Assembly: GCA_018817425.1 (NCBI GenBank)
Contig: JAHITX010000131.1
Location: 1 to 64,000 of the forward strand
DNA from: Pseudomonadota bacterium
GTDB lineage: Bacteria > Desulfobacterota > Desulfobacteria > Desulfobacterales > RPRI01
Reading direction: 5' to 3'
DNA: 64,000 nucleotides
Each line of letters starts with the position of its first letter. Positions within the stretch are counted from its first letter, which is position 1. Below, piece after piece: positions 15,677 to 24,160 of the stretch. The notes under the pieces were generated by a model. That model saw only the letters and a list, made by a program, of their open reading frames with translations, searched no databases and was not told where the DNA came from. The position numbers and the translations under genes are program-made.

Positions 15677-16288
15677 TTAATGCCCTGCCTCATCACCCCA
15701 CAATTGCTTAAGACGCTTATCCCGACCGCAACTGTAACGGTAGTATTTATAACGAATCGGATTTTTCTTATAATAGTGTTGATGATATTCTTCGGCAGGG
15801 TAGAACTCGCTGACTTGGACAATCTCTGTTTCAATATTTCCTTTAAAAGGCTTATTCTTCTCAAGCATTTGCTTTGACTGTAATGCCAGCTTTTGTTGTT
15901 TCTCATTATGATAAAAGATTGCACTTCGATACTGATTGCCTGTATCGCAAAACTGCCTGTCTTTAACTGTCGGGTCAATATTGTGCCAAAAGACGTTTAG
16001 CAATTTTTCATAAGTCACTTTTTCCGGATTATAGACAATCTGTATTGATTCGGTATGTCCGGTTCCTCCTGCTGAGACTTCTTTGTATGTCGGGTTATTT
16101 TTATGTCCTCCGGTATAACCCGGAATTACCGAAACCACCCCGTCAAGCTGGTCGAATGGGTGCTCCATACACCAGAAACATCCGCCTGCAAATGTTGCTT
16201 TCTCAATATTATCTTCTACAGCTATACTTGTTCCGGTTGCAAAAAATATGAACGGTAATGTCATCATTGCGATAATTAGTACTTTCAT
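15677..16288 (-). CDS. msrA: Peptide-methionine (S)-S-oxide reductase, exported
   Basis: A 203-residue MsrA with an N-terminal signal sequence (residues 1 to about 23), so it acts outside the cytoplasm. The catalytic motif GCFWCME has Cys37, and PGYTGGHKNNPTYKEVSAGGTGHTE and FWHNIDPT are typical. A Cys near the C-terminus (YSCGRDKRL) could resolve the disulfide. It reduces S-epimers of oxidised methionine in proteins. msrB lies upstream on the same strand, separated by a MITE-like repeat, which suggests that an msrB-msrA operon was split by insertion. Confidence 0.93.
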   Translation of the reverse strand: MKVLIIAMMTLPFIFFATGTSIAVEDNIEKATFAGGCFWCMEHPFDQLDGVVSVIPGYTGGHKNNPTYKEVSAGGTGHTESIQIVYNPEKVTYEKLLNVFWHNIDPTVKDRQFCDTGNQYRSAIFYHNEKQQKLALQSKQMLEKNKPFKGNIETEIVQVSEFYPAEEYHQHYYKKNPIRYKYYRYSCGRDKRLKQLWGDEAGH

Positions 16289-16306
16289 TAAACACCTTCC
16301 TTATAA

Positions 16307-16446
16307 GCCAGCTTCAAAACGTCCCATTTTGGCCGATCTCTGCGTTGGGTGAAAATTTTAATCCTCGAAATACTCCATGTATTCCTGCGGTTAAAATTTC
16401 CCCCCGCCTTGACCTTGACCAAACTGAAACGTTTTGAAAGTGGCTC
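16307..16446 (+). repeat. MITE-like repeat copy 2
   Basis: A 140-base copy lying between msrB and msrA. It begins GCCAGCTTCAAAACG and ends CGTTTTGAAAGTGGCTC, which are inverted copies of each other apart from a short gap at the left end. It is flanked by the direct repeat TTATAA (16301-16306 and 16447-16452), as expected of a target-site duplication. Confidence 0.8.
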
Positions 16447-16458
16447 TTATAAATACGC

Positions 16459-17016
16459 TTATTTGCCTGCTGCTACAAATTGCAATGCAGCAGAATTCAT
16501 ACAGTATCTTAGCCCTGTTGGTTTGGGGCCGTCGTTGAAAACATGACCTAAATGGCTGTCGCACCTGCGGCAGAGTATCTCGGTACGTGTACTAAACAGA
16601 CTGTTATCCGGTGCTTCAATTATGTTTTCCGGTGCAATGGGTGCTGTAAAGCTTGGCCAGCCGGTTTTTGAATCAAATTTATCTTCCGATTTGTACAGAT
16701 CTAAACCGCATGCGGCGCAACGGTAGATGCCGTCTTCGTAAAAATGGTCGTATTGTCCGCTAAAAGCCTGCTCTGTTCCCATTTCCCTCATTATATGGTA
16801 TTGTACAGGTGTGAGCAGCTTTTTCCATTCTTCATCTGTTTTAACCACGGTTTTGCCCATAATATAATCCCCTTTTTCAGCTGAATAGACCTTGATATCT
16901 GACGGTTCTGATATATTAGTGCCTTCTGCCTGCGTTTCCGGGTTGCACGAAAGAATCATGCTGCAAAACATAAAAAATGTTATCATGAATGCCTGAAATA
17001 ATGCCGGGTATTTCAT
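16459..17016 (-). CDS. msrB: Peptide-methionine (R)-S-oxide reductase, exported lipoprotein
   Basis: A 185-residue MsrB with a lipoprotein-like signal (residues 1-24, ILSC). Zinc ligands CAAC and CRRC, TGWPSF and the catalytic RYCMNSAAL Cys near the C-terminus are all in place. It reduces R-epimers of methionine sulfoxide, complementing MsrA downstream. Exported MsrA plus MsrB fits protection of envelope proteins from oxidants and agrees with the oxygen-defence island a few kilobases away. The right end of the gene is only 12 bases from the MITE-like repeat. Confidence 0.93.
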   Translation of the reverse strand: MKYPALFQAFMITFFMFCSMILSCNPETQAEGTNISEPSDIKVYSAEKGDYIMGKTVVKTDEEWKKLLTPVQYHIMREMGTEQAFSGQYDHFYEDGIYRCAACGLDLYKSEDKFDSKTGWPSFTAPIAPENIIEAPDNSLFSTRTEILCRRCDSHLGHVFNDGPKPTGLRYCMNSAALQFVAAGK

Positions 17017-17172
17017 ATGATATCTCCTTTAATGTTTAATGAATTCATCTGACTCGTCAGCTTATTAGAACTGCTTTCCCTTGTTTATGCCTTAATTAAC
17101 GGATGATGCCTTATTTTGATTAAAAGTTTATCATGTTTGCATCTTTTGTAAATATGGTTTATTTATTTCATC

Positions 17173-17201
17173 TTGACACCATAATTTAATAATACTATTC
17201 G
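17173..17201 (+). promoter_or_regulatory. Candidate sigma-70 promoter of the lipoprotein operon
   Basis: TTGACA (17173-17178) is followed by a 17-base spacer and TATTCG (17196-17201), about 100 bases before the CsgG-family start codon. The -10 match is weak. Confidence 0.35.
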
Positions 17202-17297
17202 TAAGCAGTATATTGTTATAAATGAAGGCCGAGCAGACACTTGGAATAAAAATATCTGTTTTGTAGTTAATACGAAATTGTAAAGGAGCTAACTATA

Positions 17298-18023
17298 ATG
17301 AAAGGTTTCCTGAAAAAATATTGGCGCAATAATCTTGCGCCTGATGTAAATATCCCGATAATTGCTTGCACAATAGTTTTGTTTGCAGGAATATTCATGT
17401 TGCTATCATGTGCTACTGAAAGCCATAATGTTTTGGAAACTGAATCGGTGGCAACCTATAAAACCGGTTACATCGGGCCAAAGTATCAACTGGCAGTGGG
17501 TAAATTTGCAAATCGCTCAACATATATGAACGGTATATTTTCAGATGGAACAGACAGGCTTGGGTCTCAGGCAAAAACTATTTTAAAAACACATCTTGCT
17601 CAGACAAATCGTTTTGTTACGATGGACCGCGACAACATGGATGAGATAGCCCAGGAAGCAAAGATTTTAGGGAAAAATCAGGAGCTGACGGGTGCTAAAG
17701 TAATTGTTACCGGTGAAGTAACGGAATTTGGCCGCAAGGTAACAGGGGATGCACAGCTTTTCGGTATTCTCGGCCATGGTAAAAAACAAGTTGCATATTC
17801 AAAAGTTTCAATCAATATCGTTGATGTACATACTTCTCAGATTGTATATGCTATTCAGGGTGCAGGTGAATATGCCTTGAGCAACCGGGAAATTCTTGGT
17901 TTTGGCGGAACGGCAGGATATGATTCAACCCTTACTAGTAAAGTGTTGAATTTAGCTATTATGGATGCTGTGAATAAACTTGTTGCAGGACTAGAGCGCG
18001 GTGAATGGAGCCCGGTTAAATAG
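17298..18023 (+). CDS. CsgG-family outer membrane lipoprotein
   Basis: A 241-residue protein with a long N-terminal basic extension, a hydrophobic signal and the lipobox LLSC (Cys38). The mature part (YQLAVGKFANRS, FVTMDRDNMDEIAQE, GAKVIVTGEVTEFGRK, SINIVDVHTSQIVYAIQG) follows the CsgG periplasmic domain. Curli CsgG forms an oligomeric secretion pore. In this three-gene arrangement with DUF4810 and DUF799 lipoproteins (as in Neisseria, GNA1162 locus) no curlin genes are present and the function is unknown. A ribosome site (AAAGGAG) precedes the ATG. Confidence 0.85.
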   Translation: MKGFLKKYWRNNLAPDVNIPIIACTIVLFAGIFMLLSCATESHNVLETESVATYKTGYIGPKYQLAVGKFANRSTYMNGIFSDGTDRLGSQAKTILKTHLAQTNRFVTMDRDNMDEIAQEAKILGKNQELTGAKVIVTGEVTEFGRKVTGDAQLFGILGHGKKQVAYSKVSINIVDVHTSQIVYAIQGAGEYALSNREILGFGGTAGYDSTLTSKVLNLAIMDAVNKLVAGLERGEWSPVK

Positions 18024-18028
18024 ACATT

Positions 18029-18379
18029 ATGAGACTGCTTGAAAAATTTCTTTGCCTGATAATTGTTTTGCTTCTCACAGGTTGTGCAGGCCCTAGTACT
18101 TTATATGAATGGGGTTATTATGAAGACTCCCTTTTTGATATGTATATTAATCCGGGCAAAACGTCTCTAAGCGATGAAATCAATCGCTTTGAGGAACAAA
18201 TTGAAGAAACAACTGCTTCGGACAGATTTGTTCCTCCTGGATTGCATGCACATCTGGCATATCTTTATTTTTCTGAAGGGGATTATGCTACAGGCATGGT
18301 TCATTTACAGACCGAAAAGAAAAAATTTCCTGAATCATCACATTTCGTTGATGGAATGATAAACCGGATGAAAAAATGA
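18029..18379 (+). CDS. DUF4810 lipoprotein
   Basis: A 116-residue lipoprotein with lipobox LLTGC (Cys19). LYEWGYYEDSLFDMY and the TPR-like tail (HAHLAYLYFSEGDYATGMVHL) are the signature of DUF4810, which is found between CsgG-family and DUF799 genes. It starts six bases after the CsgG stop and its own stop overlaps the next ATG (ATGA). It probably forms an outer-membrane-associated complex with its neighbours. Confidence 0.82.
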   Translation: MRLLEKFLCLIIVLLLTGCAGPSTLYEWGYYEDSLFDMYINPGKTSLSDEINRFEEQIEETTASDRFVPPGLHAHLAYLYFSEGDYATGMVHLQTEKKKFPESSHFVDGMINRMKK

Positions 18380-19089
18380 AAAGATTTTTTTCTTTAACCT
18401 TTTATCTTTTTTTATTACTTTTTGCAGCTTTTTTTGTCCAGGCTTGTGGCACAGCTCCAAAACCGCATGACTATAATGCATATCTGTCTCATATGCCGGT
18501 TTCAATTCTTGTGCTGCCTCCTCGTAATGAATCCACGGAAGTCATGGCGCCGTATATTTATCTTTCCACTGTAACAAGGCCTCTTGCAGAGCGCGGATAT
18601 TATGTTTTCCCGGTTGCGGTAATCGATATGCTGATGAAAGAAAACGGCGTGCCTTCCCCTGATGAAATGGCACAGGTAAGCCTGAAAAAGATTCGTGAAA
18701 TAATTCATCCCGATGCTGTTTTGTACATGACTGTAAAAGAATGGGGAACAAAATATATGGTGCTAAACTCTACTACTACAGTGTGCCTGTCAGGGCAGCT
18801 TGTTGACACTGAAACAGGCATTGTTTTATGGCAGGGAGAATATCGCACAATAAAAAACTCAAACGATGGCCAGCAGGGGATAATTGCCATGCTGGTATCT
18901 GCGGTTATACACCAGATTGTTAATACCATTTCAGATCCTACTCGTGATTTGGCCCAATTGAACAATGGGCGGATGTTTTTAAACGAACGTAATGGCCTTC
19001 TGCTTGGAAAACGTCACAGCCAATTTGAATCTGACCAGCGCAGCCACCGGGAAATCATGAATCGTACAGCTGCTGAAAACAACCCCTGA
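18376..19089 (+). CDS. DUF799 (GNA1162-like) lipoprotein
   Basis: A 237-residue lipoprotein with lipobox VQAC (Cys24). The conserved SILVLPPRNESTEVMAPY and PDAVLYMTVKEWGTKYMVL segments identify the DUF799/GNA1162 family, whose fold is related to TolB/CsgG-type assembly proteins. It overlaps the DUF4810 gene by four bases. Last gene of the three-lipoprotein operon; exact role unknown. Confidence 0.85.
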   Translation: MKRFFSLTFYLFLLLFAAFFVQACGTAPKPHDYNAYLSHMPVSILVLPPRNESTEVMAPYIYLSTVTRPLAERGYYVFPVAVIDMLMKENGVPSPDEMAQVSLKKIREIIHPDAVLYMTVKEWGTKYMVLNSTTTVCLSGQLVDTETGIVLWQGEYRTIKNSNDGQQGIIAMLVSAVIHQIVNTISDPTRDLAQLNNGRMFLNERNGLLLGKRHSQFESDQRSHREIMNRTAAENNP

Positions 19090-19467
19090 TCAAATGCAGG
19101 CAGAAACACACTTTTGAGATAACATACCGAAGCAATTTAAACTGCCCATCACCTGTGGAGGCAATCCACTATCATGATCAAACAATTATAACAAGAACCG
19201 GAACATTTTTTTGACAATCGATATATTTATGTTATTTTAATAAAAGCAATATTAATTATTGTTTTAAATATGACTTAGATACTGCTGTTCATCAACCAAC
19301 TCTAAATTGCTTCTATTATCATTTATCATATATTTTTGTTAGTTATGCTTGGCTTTTAGTTTTTTTAACAAATATAAGAATTTTTCTTGATTATTTCTTG
19401 TTAGTAATTATTATCAATAAAGTATAAAAAAATAATTACTAATACTAATTCAACAGGAGGGTAGGAA
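19090..19467. other. 378-base AT-rich region upstream of the rubrerythrin gene
   Basis: No gene is seen. The right end carries the Fur/PerR-like box and inverted repeat described at 19401-19442. Confidence 0.5.
19401..19442. promoter_or_regulatory. Fur/PerR-like box within a perfect 12-bp inverted repeat
   Basis: TAGTAATTATTATCA (19402-19416) matches 13 of 15 positions of the TGATAATNATTATCA Fur-family consensus. TTAGTAATTATT (19401-19412) is also repeated in perfect inverted orientation as AATAATTACTAA (19431-19442), 18 bases apart. Located 26 bases before the rubrerythrin start, it suggests peroxide- or iron-responsive control of the rubrerythrin / superoxide reductase operon. Confidence 0.55.
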
Positions 19468-20043
19468 ATGGCGTCTATAAGTGGTACGAAAACTGAAAAA
19501 AATCTTCTTACATCATTTGCAGGTGAATCTCAGGCCCGTAATCGATATACATATTTTGCAAGTAAAGCAAAGAAGGAAGGGTATGAGCAGATTTCTTTTA
19601 TTTTTGAAGAAACGGCAAACCAGGAAAAAGAGCATGCCAAACGGTTTTTTAAATTTCTTGAAGGTGGTGATGTTGAAGTTTGTGCTCCATTTCCATCAGG
19701 AGTAGTAGGTACAACTCTTGAAAATTTAAAGGCTGCCGCTGCCGGGGAACATCATGAACATACTGTCTTATATCCTGATGCTGCCAAAACTGCACGGGAA
19801 GAAGGGTTTGATTATATTGCCGAAGTTTTTGAGAAAATATCTATAGCTGAAAAACAGCATGAAAAAAGATACAGAGATCTTATCTCCAATATTGAATCGG
19901 ATCAGGTTTTTAAGAAAAAAGAGGAAACAGTTTGGCGTTGCAGGAACTGCGGTTATCTGCACGAAGGAAAAGATGCTCCGGATGTTTGCCCGGCATGTGA
20001 CCATCCGCAGGCGCACTTTGAGCTCCTTGGTGAAAATTACTGA
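19468..20043 (+). CDS. rbr: Rubrerythrin
   Basis: A 191-residue rubrerythrin: an N-terminal four-helix diiron domain (LTSFAGESQARNRY, ETANQEKEHAKRF, EKISIAEKQHEKRY provide the Glu and His ligands) and a C-terminal rubredoxin-like Fe(Cys)4 domain (CRNCGY ... CPACDHP). It reduces hydrogen peroxide to water with electrons from rubredoxin in anaerobes. A strong ribosome site (AGGAGGG) precedes the ATG. It heads a run of superoxide reductase, rubredoxin-like protein and flavodoxin genes. Confidence 0.96.
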   Translation: MASISGTKTEKNLLTSFAGESQARNRYTYFASKAKKEGYEQISFIFEETANQEKEHAKRFFKFLEGGDVEVCAPFPSGVVGTTLENLKAAAAGEHHEHTVLYPDAAKTAREEGFDYIAEVFEKISIAEKQHEKRYRDLISNIESDQVFKKKEETVWRCRNCGYLHEGKDAPDVCPACDHPQAHFELLGENY

Positions 20044-20096
20044 TTTTAATAAACTAACTTACTTAAAAATTAATCTATCGAAAGGAGAGTAACAAC

Positions 20097-20471
20097 ATGG
20101 CAACAAGACTTGAGGTTTACAAATGTGAAGCATGTGGAAATATAGTAGAAGTGTTGCACGGCAGTAAAGGAGAACTTGTATGTTGTGGAGCACCTATGAA
20201 ACTTATGGCTGAAAATACCGTAGATGCTGCAAAAGAAAAACATGTTCCCGTTATTGAAAAAACATCGGGAGGTATCAAAGTAAAAGTGGGAAGTGTTGCT
20301 CATCCTATGGAAGAAAAACATTATATTGAATGGATTGAAATTATTGCCGATGGCAAACTGTATCGCCAATTCTTAAATCCTGGCCAGGCACCCGAAGCTA
20401 CTTTCGCCATTGAAGCCAAAGAAGTTACCGCCAGAGAATATTGTAATCTTCACGGACATTGGAAAGCATAA
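20097..20471 (+). CDS. dfx: Desulfoferrodoxin (superoxide reductase, two iron centres)
   Basis: A 124-residue protein. The N-terminal desulforedoxin-type centre is provided by Cys10, Cys13, Cys29 and Cys30. The catalytic His4Cys centre is complete: KEKH (His49, with the conserved Glu-Lys before it), His69 in VAHP, His75 in EKHYIEW, and Cys116/His119 in YCNLHGHW. It reduces superoxide to hydrogen peroxide, which rubrerythrin next door can remove. Strong ribosome site AAAGGAG; 53 bases after rbr. Confidence 0.97.
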   Translation: MATRLEVYKCEACGNIVEVLHGSKGELVCCGAPMKLMAENTVDAAKEKHVPVIEKTSGGIKVKVGSVAHPMEEKHYIEWIEIIADGKLYRQFLNPGQAPEATFAIEAKEVTAREYCNLHGHWKA

Positions 20472-20492
20472 AAGCATTAAGGAGGTAATATT

Positions 20493-20648
20493 ATGTCAAA
20501 CTGGAAATGCCAAAACTGTGGTTACATGTTTGAAGCGGATGCTCCGCCCGATAAATGCCCGTCATGCAAAGAAAAGTGTGAATTTGTTGATAACACATGC
20601 TATACGCCTGACTGTGGGGCTGAAGGTATTGACCCAAGGATAAAATAA
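20493..20648 (+). CDS. Rubredoxin-like small iron protein
   Basis: A 51-residue protein starting [18 protein letters not shown], with CQNCG and CPSCKEK forming a rubredoxin-type Fe(Cys)4 site, followed by an extra cysteine tail ([16 protein letters not shown]). It begins after a perfect GGAGG (20481-20485). The spacing between the cysteine pairs is much shorter than in true rubredoxin and resembles the rubredoxin-like domain of rubrerythrin. Probably an electron donor or a small metal protein serving rubrerythrin and superoxide reductase; this is inferred from context. Confidence 0.75.
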   Translation: MSNWKCQNCGYMFEADAPPDKCPSCKEKCEFVDNTCYTPDCGAEGIDPRIK

Positions 20649-20711
20649 AGTATTTGCATTCGAATTAAACATTGTTGTTATTACTTAATAAAAAATTGGA
20701 GAAGGTTTATT

Positions 20712-21149
20712 ATGCCTAAAGCACTTATTGTTTTTGCTACAAGAAGCGGCGGAACAAAAAAAATTGCAGAGTTAATAGCGGAAGGGCTTCGAATTGCAGG
20801 TGCCGAAGTCGATGTCGTAAATGTAAATGAAATAAAAAACGAAAGCGCTCTTACCGGATATGACGCATGTATATTCGGATCAGCGACATACCATGGTGAT
20901 ATGATGCAGGGTATGAAGACGATGCTTTTTCTTGCAGAAAAAGCAAATCTGGATGGGAAAAAAGGAGGCTCCTTCGGAGCTTTTGGTTGGAGTGGCGAAG
21001 CACCTGACCGCATCTATGATACAATGAAAAACATATTTAATATGGATATGGTTAGCGCCTCTCTTCGTTTGAAATCCAGCACTATCGAAGGAGGGATACA
21101 GATGGCCCAGGATTACGGTCGTGAAATAGCTAAAAAGCTTGGACTTTAG
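20712..21149 (+). CDS. Flavodoxin
   Basis: A 145-residue flavodoxin-fold protein with the FMN phosphate loop ATRSGGTKKIAE (residues about 9-20), the YDACIFGSATYHGDM segment and FGAFGWSGEAPD for the isoalloxazine loops. It carries low-potential electrons, and in this setting may feed the superoxide/peroxide reductases or the flavodiiron oxidase. The final G of its TAG stop is the first base of the MITE-like repeat copy 3, so the element inserted right at the end of the gene. Confidence 0.88.
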   Translation: MPKALIVFATRSGGTKKIAELIAEGLRIAGAEVDVVNVNEIKNESALTGYDACIFGSATYHGDMMQGMKTMLFLAEKANLDGKKGGSFGAFGWSGEAPDRIYDTMKNIFNMDMVSASLRLKSSTIEGGIQMAQDYGREIAKKLGL

Positions 21150-21337
21150 AGCCACTTTTAAAACGTTTCAGTTTGGTCAAGCTCAAGGCGGGCGAAAATT
21201 TCAACCACAGGAATACATTAAGTATTTCGAGGATAGCGCTAAAGGTTAGCGCTATGCTTCACTACTACGTGTCACTTCGTGCGAAATTTGAGCCCAACGC
21301 TTAAGATCGGCCAAAATGGGGCGTTTTGAAACAAGTT
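21149..21337 (-). repeat. MITE-like repeat copy 3 (inverted, with internal hairpin insertion)
   Basis: A 189-base copy in the opposite orientation to the others. Its left edge GAGCCACTTTTAAAACG matches the conserved terminus, while the right edge CGTTTTGAAACAAGTTC has diverged. Between 'cgaggat' and 'aaatttgagccc' it carries about 50 extra bases absent from copies 2 and 4. These include the perfect hairpin arms TAGCGCTAA and TTAGCGCTA around AGG, and CACGTAG-like short repeats. Confidence 0.8.
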
Positions 21338-21392
21338 CTGTAATATCTTAAATAATTTGACTTAATATTTCTTAATTATAAGGAGGATACCT

Positions 21393-21578
21393 ATGACTAC
21401 ACCCCAGCATTGCCCCGGTTTTCAAGATTTTAAACATCTTTCATCTTTTATGTGTTCATGTCCTTCCTGCGGGAAAAAAATCGAAATATTTTCCGATGAG
21501 TTTGATAAAAAGCGTAAATGTGACTCTTGCGGCGCTGAAATAGATTTTACTCAATGCACACTTGAGGGTAAAGCCTAA
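21393..21578 (+). CDS. Small zinc-ribbon protein upstream of cydAB
   Basis: A 61-residue protein with CSCPSCGKKIEIFSDEFDKK and CDSCGAEIDF, i.e. two CxxC pairs that should bind one zinc or iron. It has a perfect ribosome site (AAGGAGG) and lies 33 bases before cydA, probably in the same transcript. No specific function is known to me; the placement suggests a role linked to cytochrome bd assembly or regulation. Confidence 0.65.
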   Translation: MTTPQHCPGFQDFKHLSSFMCSCPSCGKKIEIFSDEFDKKRKCDSCGAEIDFTQCTLEGKA

Positions 21579-21611
21579 AAATATCCATATTAAATAGGTC
21601 GGGAGGCGGTC

Positions 21612-22913
21612 ATGGATATAGTAATGCTGTCACGTTTACAGTTTGCAACAGCAACCATATTCCATTTTTTGTTTGTGCCGGTAACGCTTGGGCTTTCTCT
21701 TATTATTGCAATAATGGAAACAAAATATGTGCGAACCGGTGACAAGCTTTACCTTTCCATGACTAAATTTTGGGGAAAGCTTTTTCTCATTAATTTTGCT
21801 CTTGGTGTAGTTACCGGAATAACCCTTGAATTTCAGTTCGGAACGAACTGGTCGAAATATTCGGCGTTTGTGGGAGATATCTTCGGTTCTCTTCTTGCTA
21901 TAGAAGCTACAGCCGCGTTTTTCCTTGAATCTACTCTGATAGGGGTATGGATATTCGGCTGGAGAAAACTTTCCCCCAAAGCTCATGCCGCTGTAATGTG
22001 GCTTATTGCAGGTGCTTCAACTTTATCTGCTGTGTGGATTATTATTGCAAACGCATGGATGCAGCATCCTGTAGGTTATGTTTTAAGAAACGGCAGAGCC
22101 GAACTTAATGACTTTCTTGCCGTTGTAACGCAAAAATTCGCCGTACTGCAATTCTTGCATACAATAAGCGCAGCATATGTTATCAGCGCATTTTTTGTTA
22201 TGGGAATAAGTGCATATCATATATTAAAAAAACAGAATCTTGATTTTTTTGTAAAATCTTTCAGAATCGCTCTTATTCTCGGTTTGATATCTTCTGTTTT
22301 TGTGGTATTTGAAGGAGACTTTCACGCAGCAGATATTGCCCAAAAACAACCCACAAAGCTTGCAGCCATGGAATCATTATGGGAAACAACTACAAGAGCG
22401 CCAGTGTACCTTTTTGCTATTCCGGATGAAGAAAATGAAAAGAATATGATTGAAATAGGTGCATTGCCCGGGGTTTTAAGCTTTCTTGCCTATAAAGATA
22501 TAAATGCCGAAGTAAAAGGTTTAAAAGAATTTCCGAGAGATGAAAGACCTCCGGTATTAATTACCAGTATGGCATTTAAAGGCATGGTTGGCCTTGGAGC
22601 ATATTTTATTTTTGTTACCGGTTATGGGTGGTTAAAAAGAAAGCGGCTTGCCGAAAACAAATTATATCTTAAGATTATGTTGTTATCAATTCCATTACCT
22701 TATATTGCTACGGAATTGGGCTGGGTATTGACTGAGGTAGGCAGGCAACCCTGGATTGTTTATGGTCTTATGAAAACATCTGATGCGGTTTCACCTATTG
22801 CTTCAACGCAGGTTTTAGTTTCTCTGATAGCTTTTATTCTTGTTTACGGGCTTTTGGGTTTTGCAGGATTTTATCTGATAATAAAAAACGCCAAAAAGAA
22901 TCCGGTATTATAG
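21612..22913 (+). CDS. cydA: Cytochrome bd quinol oxidase subunit I
   Basis: A 433-residue polytopic protein with CydA hallmarks: LSRLQFATATIFHFLFVP (His19-type haem b595 region), FGTNWSKYSAFVGDIFG, a short Q-loop and the ELGWVLTEVGRQPW motif. It oxidises quinol and reduces oxygen to water at the cytoplasmic membrane with haems b558, b595 and d. The length (about 430) and short loop point to the bd type with short quinol loop. In this anaerobe it most likely serves oxygen scavenging rather than aerobic growth. cydB follows after 27 bases. Confidence 0.96.
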   Translation: MDIVMLSRLQFATATIFHFLFVPVTLGLSLIIAIMETKYVRTGDKLYLSMTKFWGKLFLINFALGVVTGITLEFQFGTNWSKYSAFVGDIFGSLLAIEATAAFFLESTLIGVWIFGWRKLSPKAHAAVMWLIAGASTLSAVWIIIANAWMQHPVGYVLRNGRAELNDFLAVVTQKFAVLQFLHTISAAYVISAFFVMGISAYHILKKQNLDFFVKSFRIALILGLISSVFVVFEGDFHAADIAQKQPTKLAAMESLWETTTRAPVYLFAIPDEENEKNMIEIGALPGVLSFLAYKDINAEVKGLKEFPRDERPPVLITSMAFKGMVGLGAYFIFVTGYGWLKRKRLAENKLYLKIMLLSIPLPYIATELGWVLTEVGRQPWIVYGLMKTSDAVSPIASTQVLVSLIAFILVYGLLGFAGFYLIIKNAKKNPVL

Positions 22914-22940
22914 GCCGGGTATTTTTCCCATGGAGGTATA

Positions 22941-23969
22941 ATGGATTTACAAACTATTTGGTTTTTTCTATGGGGTTTGTTGTGGGCAGTTTTTTTTATG
23001 ACTGACGGTTTCGATTTCGGAATCGGAATGCTTTATCCTTTTCTTGGAAAAAACGACATCGAAAAACGTTTAATGATAAACTCCATTGGTCCTCTCTGGG
23101 ATGGTAATGAAGTATGGCTGATAGCTGCAGGCGGGGTTACTTTTGCGGCTTTCCCGCTTGCATATGCCGTAATGTTTTCTTCTTTATACTCCTGCCTTAT
23201 GTTTATCCTTTTTGCTCTTATACTTCGTGGAGTAGCATTTGAATTCAGAGGAAAGGTAGATAAAAAGAGCTGGAGATTAATATGGGATATATGTATAACT
23301 GTCGGCAGTCTGACACCGGCTCTTTTGTTCGGAATTACTTTTGCAAATATATTCAAAGGGCTTCCGTTAGATGCCAATGGAGTATTTCAGGGGTCTTTTT
23401 TTGATCTGTTTAACGTGTATGCTATTATCGGCGGAATATTGTTTCTTTTATTGTTTTTGTTTCATGGAGCTTTGTGGCTGTCTATAAAAACAGAAGGAGA
23501 TCTTAATAGAAGATCGATATCAACAGCGATTTGGCTGTGGCCGTTTATGCTGATTTGTGCTGTTGTATTTTTAGCAGCCAGCTGGTTTTATACAAAGCTT
23601 TTCGATAATTATATACAAAACCCGATACTCTTTATAGAGATTTTACTGGTTGTCGCAGCCTTAATTGCTTCAAGATATTTTATTAAACAACAGAGTTTTT
23701 TTAAGGCCTGGTTTTCATCTTCTATTACAATAGTAGGAGCGGTTTTTTTCGGAATAATCGGGTTATACCCGAATATACTTCCTTCAAGTATAAGCACTGA
23801 TTTTAATGTTACGGCCTTTAATGCATCATCTAGCCCGCTTACTTTAAAAATTATGCTGGTTGTTGTAATTATTTTTATTCCGGTGATCATTGCATATCAG
23901 GCATGGACATATAATCTTTTTAAGGGAAAAATAACTGAAGAAGATCTTTCATATGAAGAAGCTTACTAA
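22941..23969 (+). CDS. cydB: Cytochrome bd quinol oxidase subunit II
   Basis: A 342-residue membrane protein with eight hydrophobic helices and the CydB N-terminal signature FFLWGLLWAVFFMTDGFDFG, plus GPLWDGNEVWLIAAGG. It forms the heterodimer with CydA. The ATG follows GGAGG. No cydX-like small frame or cydDC genes are seen nearby. Confidence 0.95.
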   Translation: MDLQTIWFFLWGLLWAVFFMTDGFDFGIGMLYPFLGKNDIEKRLMINSIGPLWDGNEVWLIAAGGVTFAAFPLAYAVMFSSLYSCLMFILFALILRGVAFEFRGKVDKKSWRLIWDICITVGSLTPALLFGITFANIFKGLPLDANGVFQGSFFDLFNVYAIIGGILFLLLFLFHGALWLSIKTEGDLNRRSISTAIWLWPFMLICAVVFLAASWFYTKLFDNYIQNPILFIEILLVVAALIASRYFIKQQSFFKAWFSSSITIVGAVFFGIIGLYPNILPSSISTDFNVTAFNASSSPLTLKIMLVVVIIFIPVIIAYQAWTYNLFKGKITEEDLSYEEAY

Positions 23970-23999
23970 CCGTTGTTATATAAAAACAGTAACAACTTA

Positions 24000-24078
24000 G
24001 GTTCACAGTTCCAGAGTTCACGGTTCAAGGTTAGAAAGCAAGGGGGAGGGCAATCAAATATGAACTGTGAACCGTGAA
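24000..24078. repeat. Overlapping alternative inverted repeats
   Basis: GGTTCACAGTTC (24000-24011) pairs perfectly with GAACTGTGAACC (24062-24073), while TTCACGGTTCA (24017-24027) pairs perfectly with TGAACCGTGAA (24068-24078). The right arms overlap, so the two hairpins are mutually exclusive. The element lies between cydB and the FMN reductase fusion gene. It has no T tract. Confidence 0.5.
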
Positions 24079-24160
24079 TCTGACAAGCTTAGTAGTTATG
24101 AAAAATGAAAATTCGATCTGTGAATTACAGGCTTTTTAATATTAAAATGGAGAAAATAAT

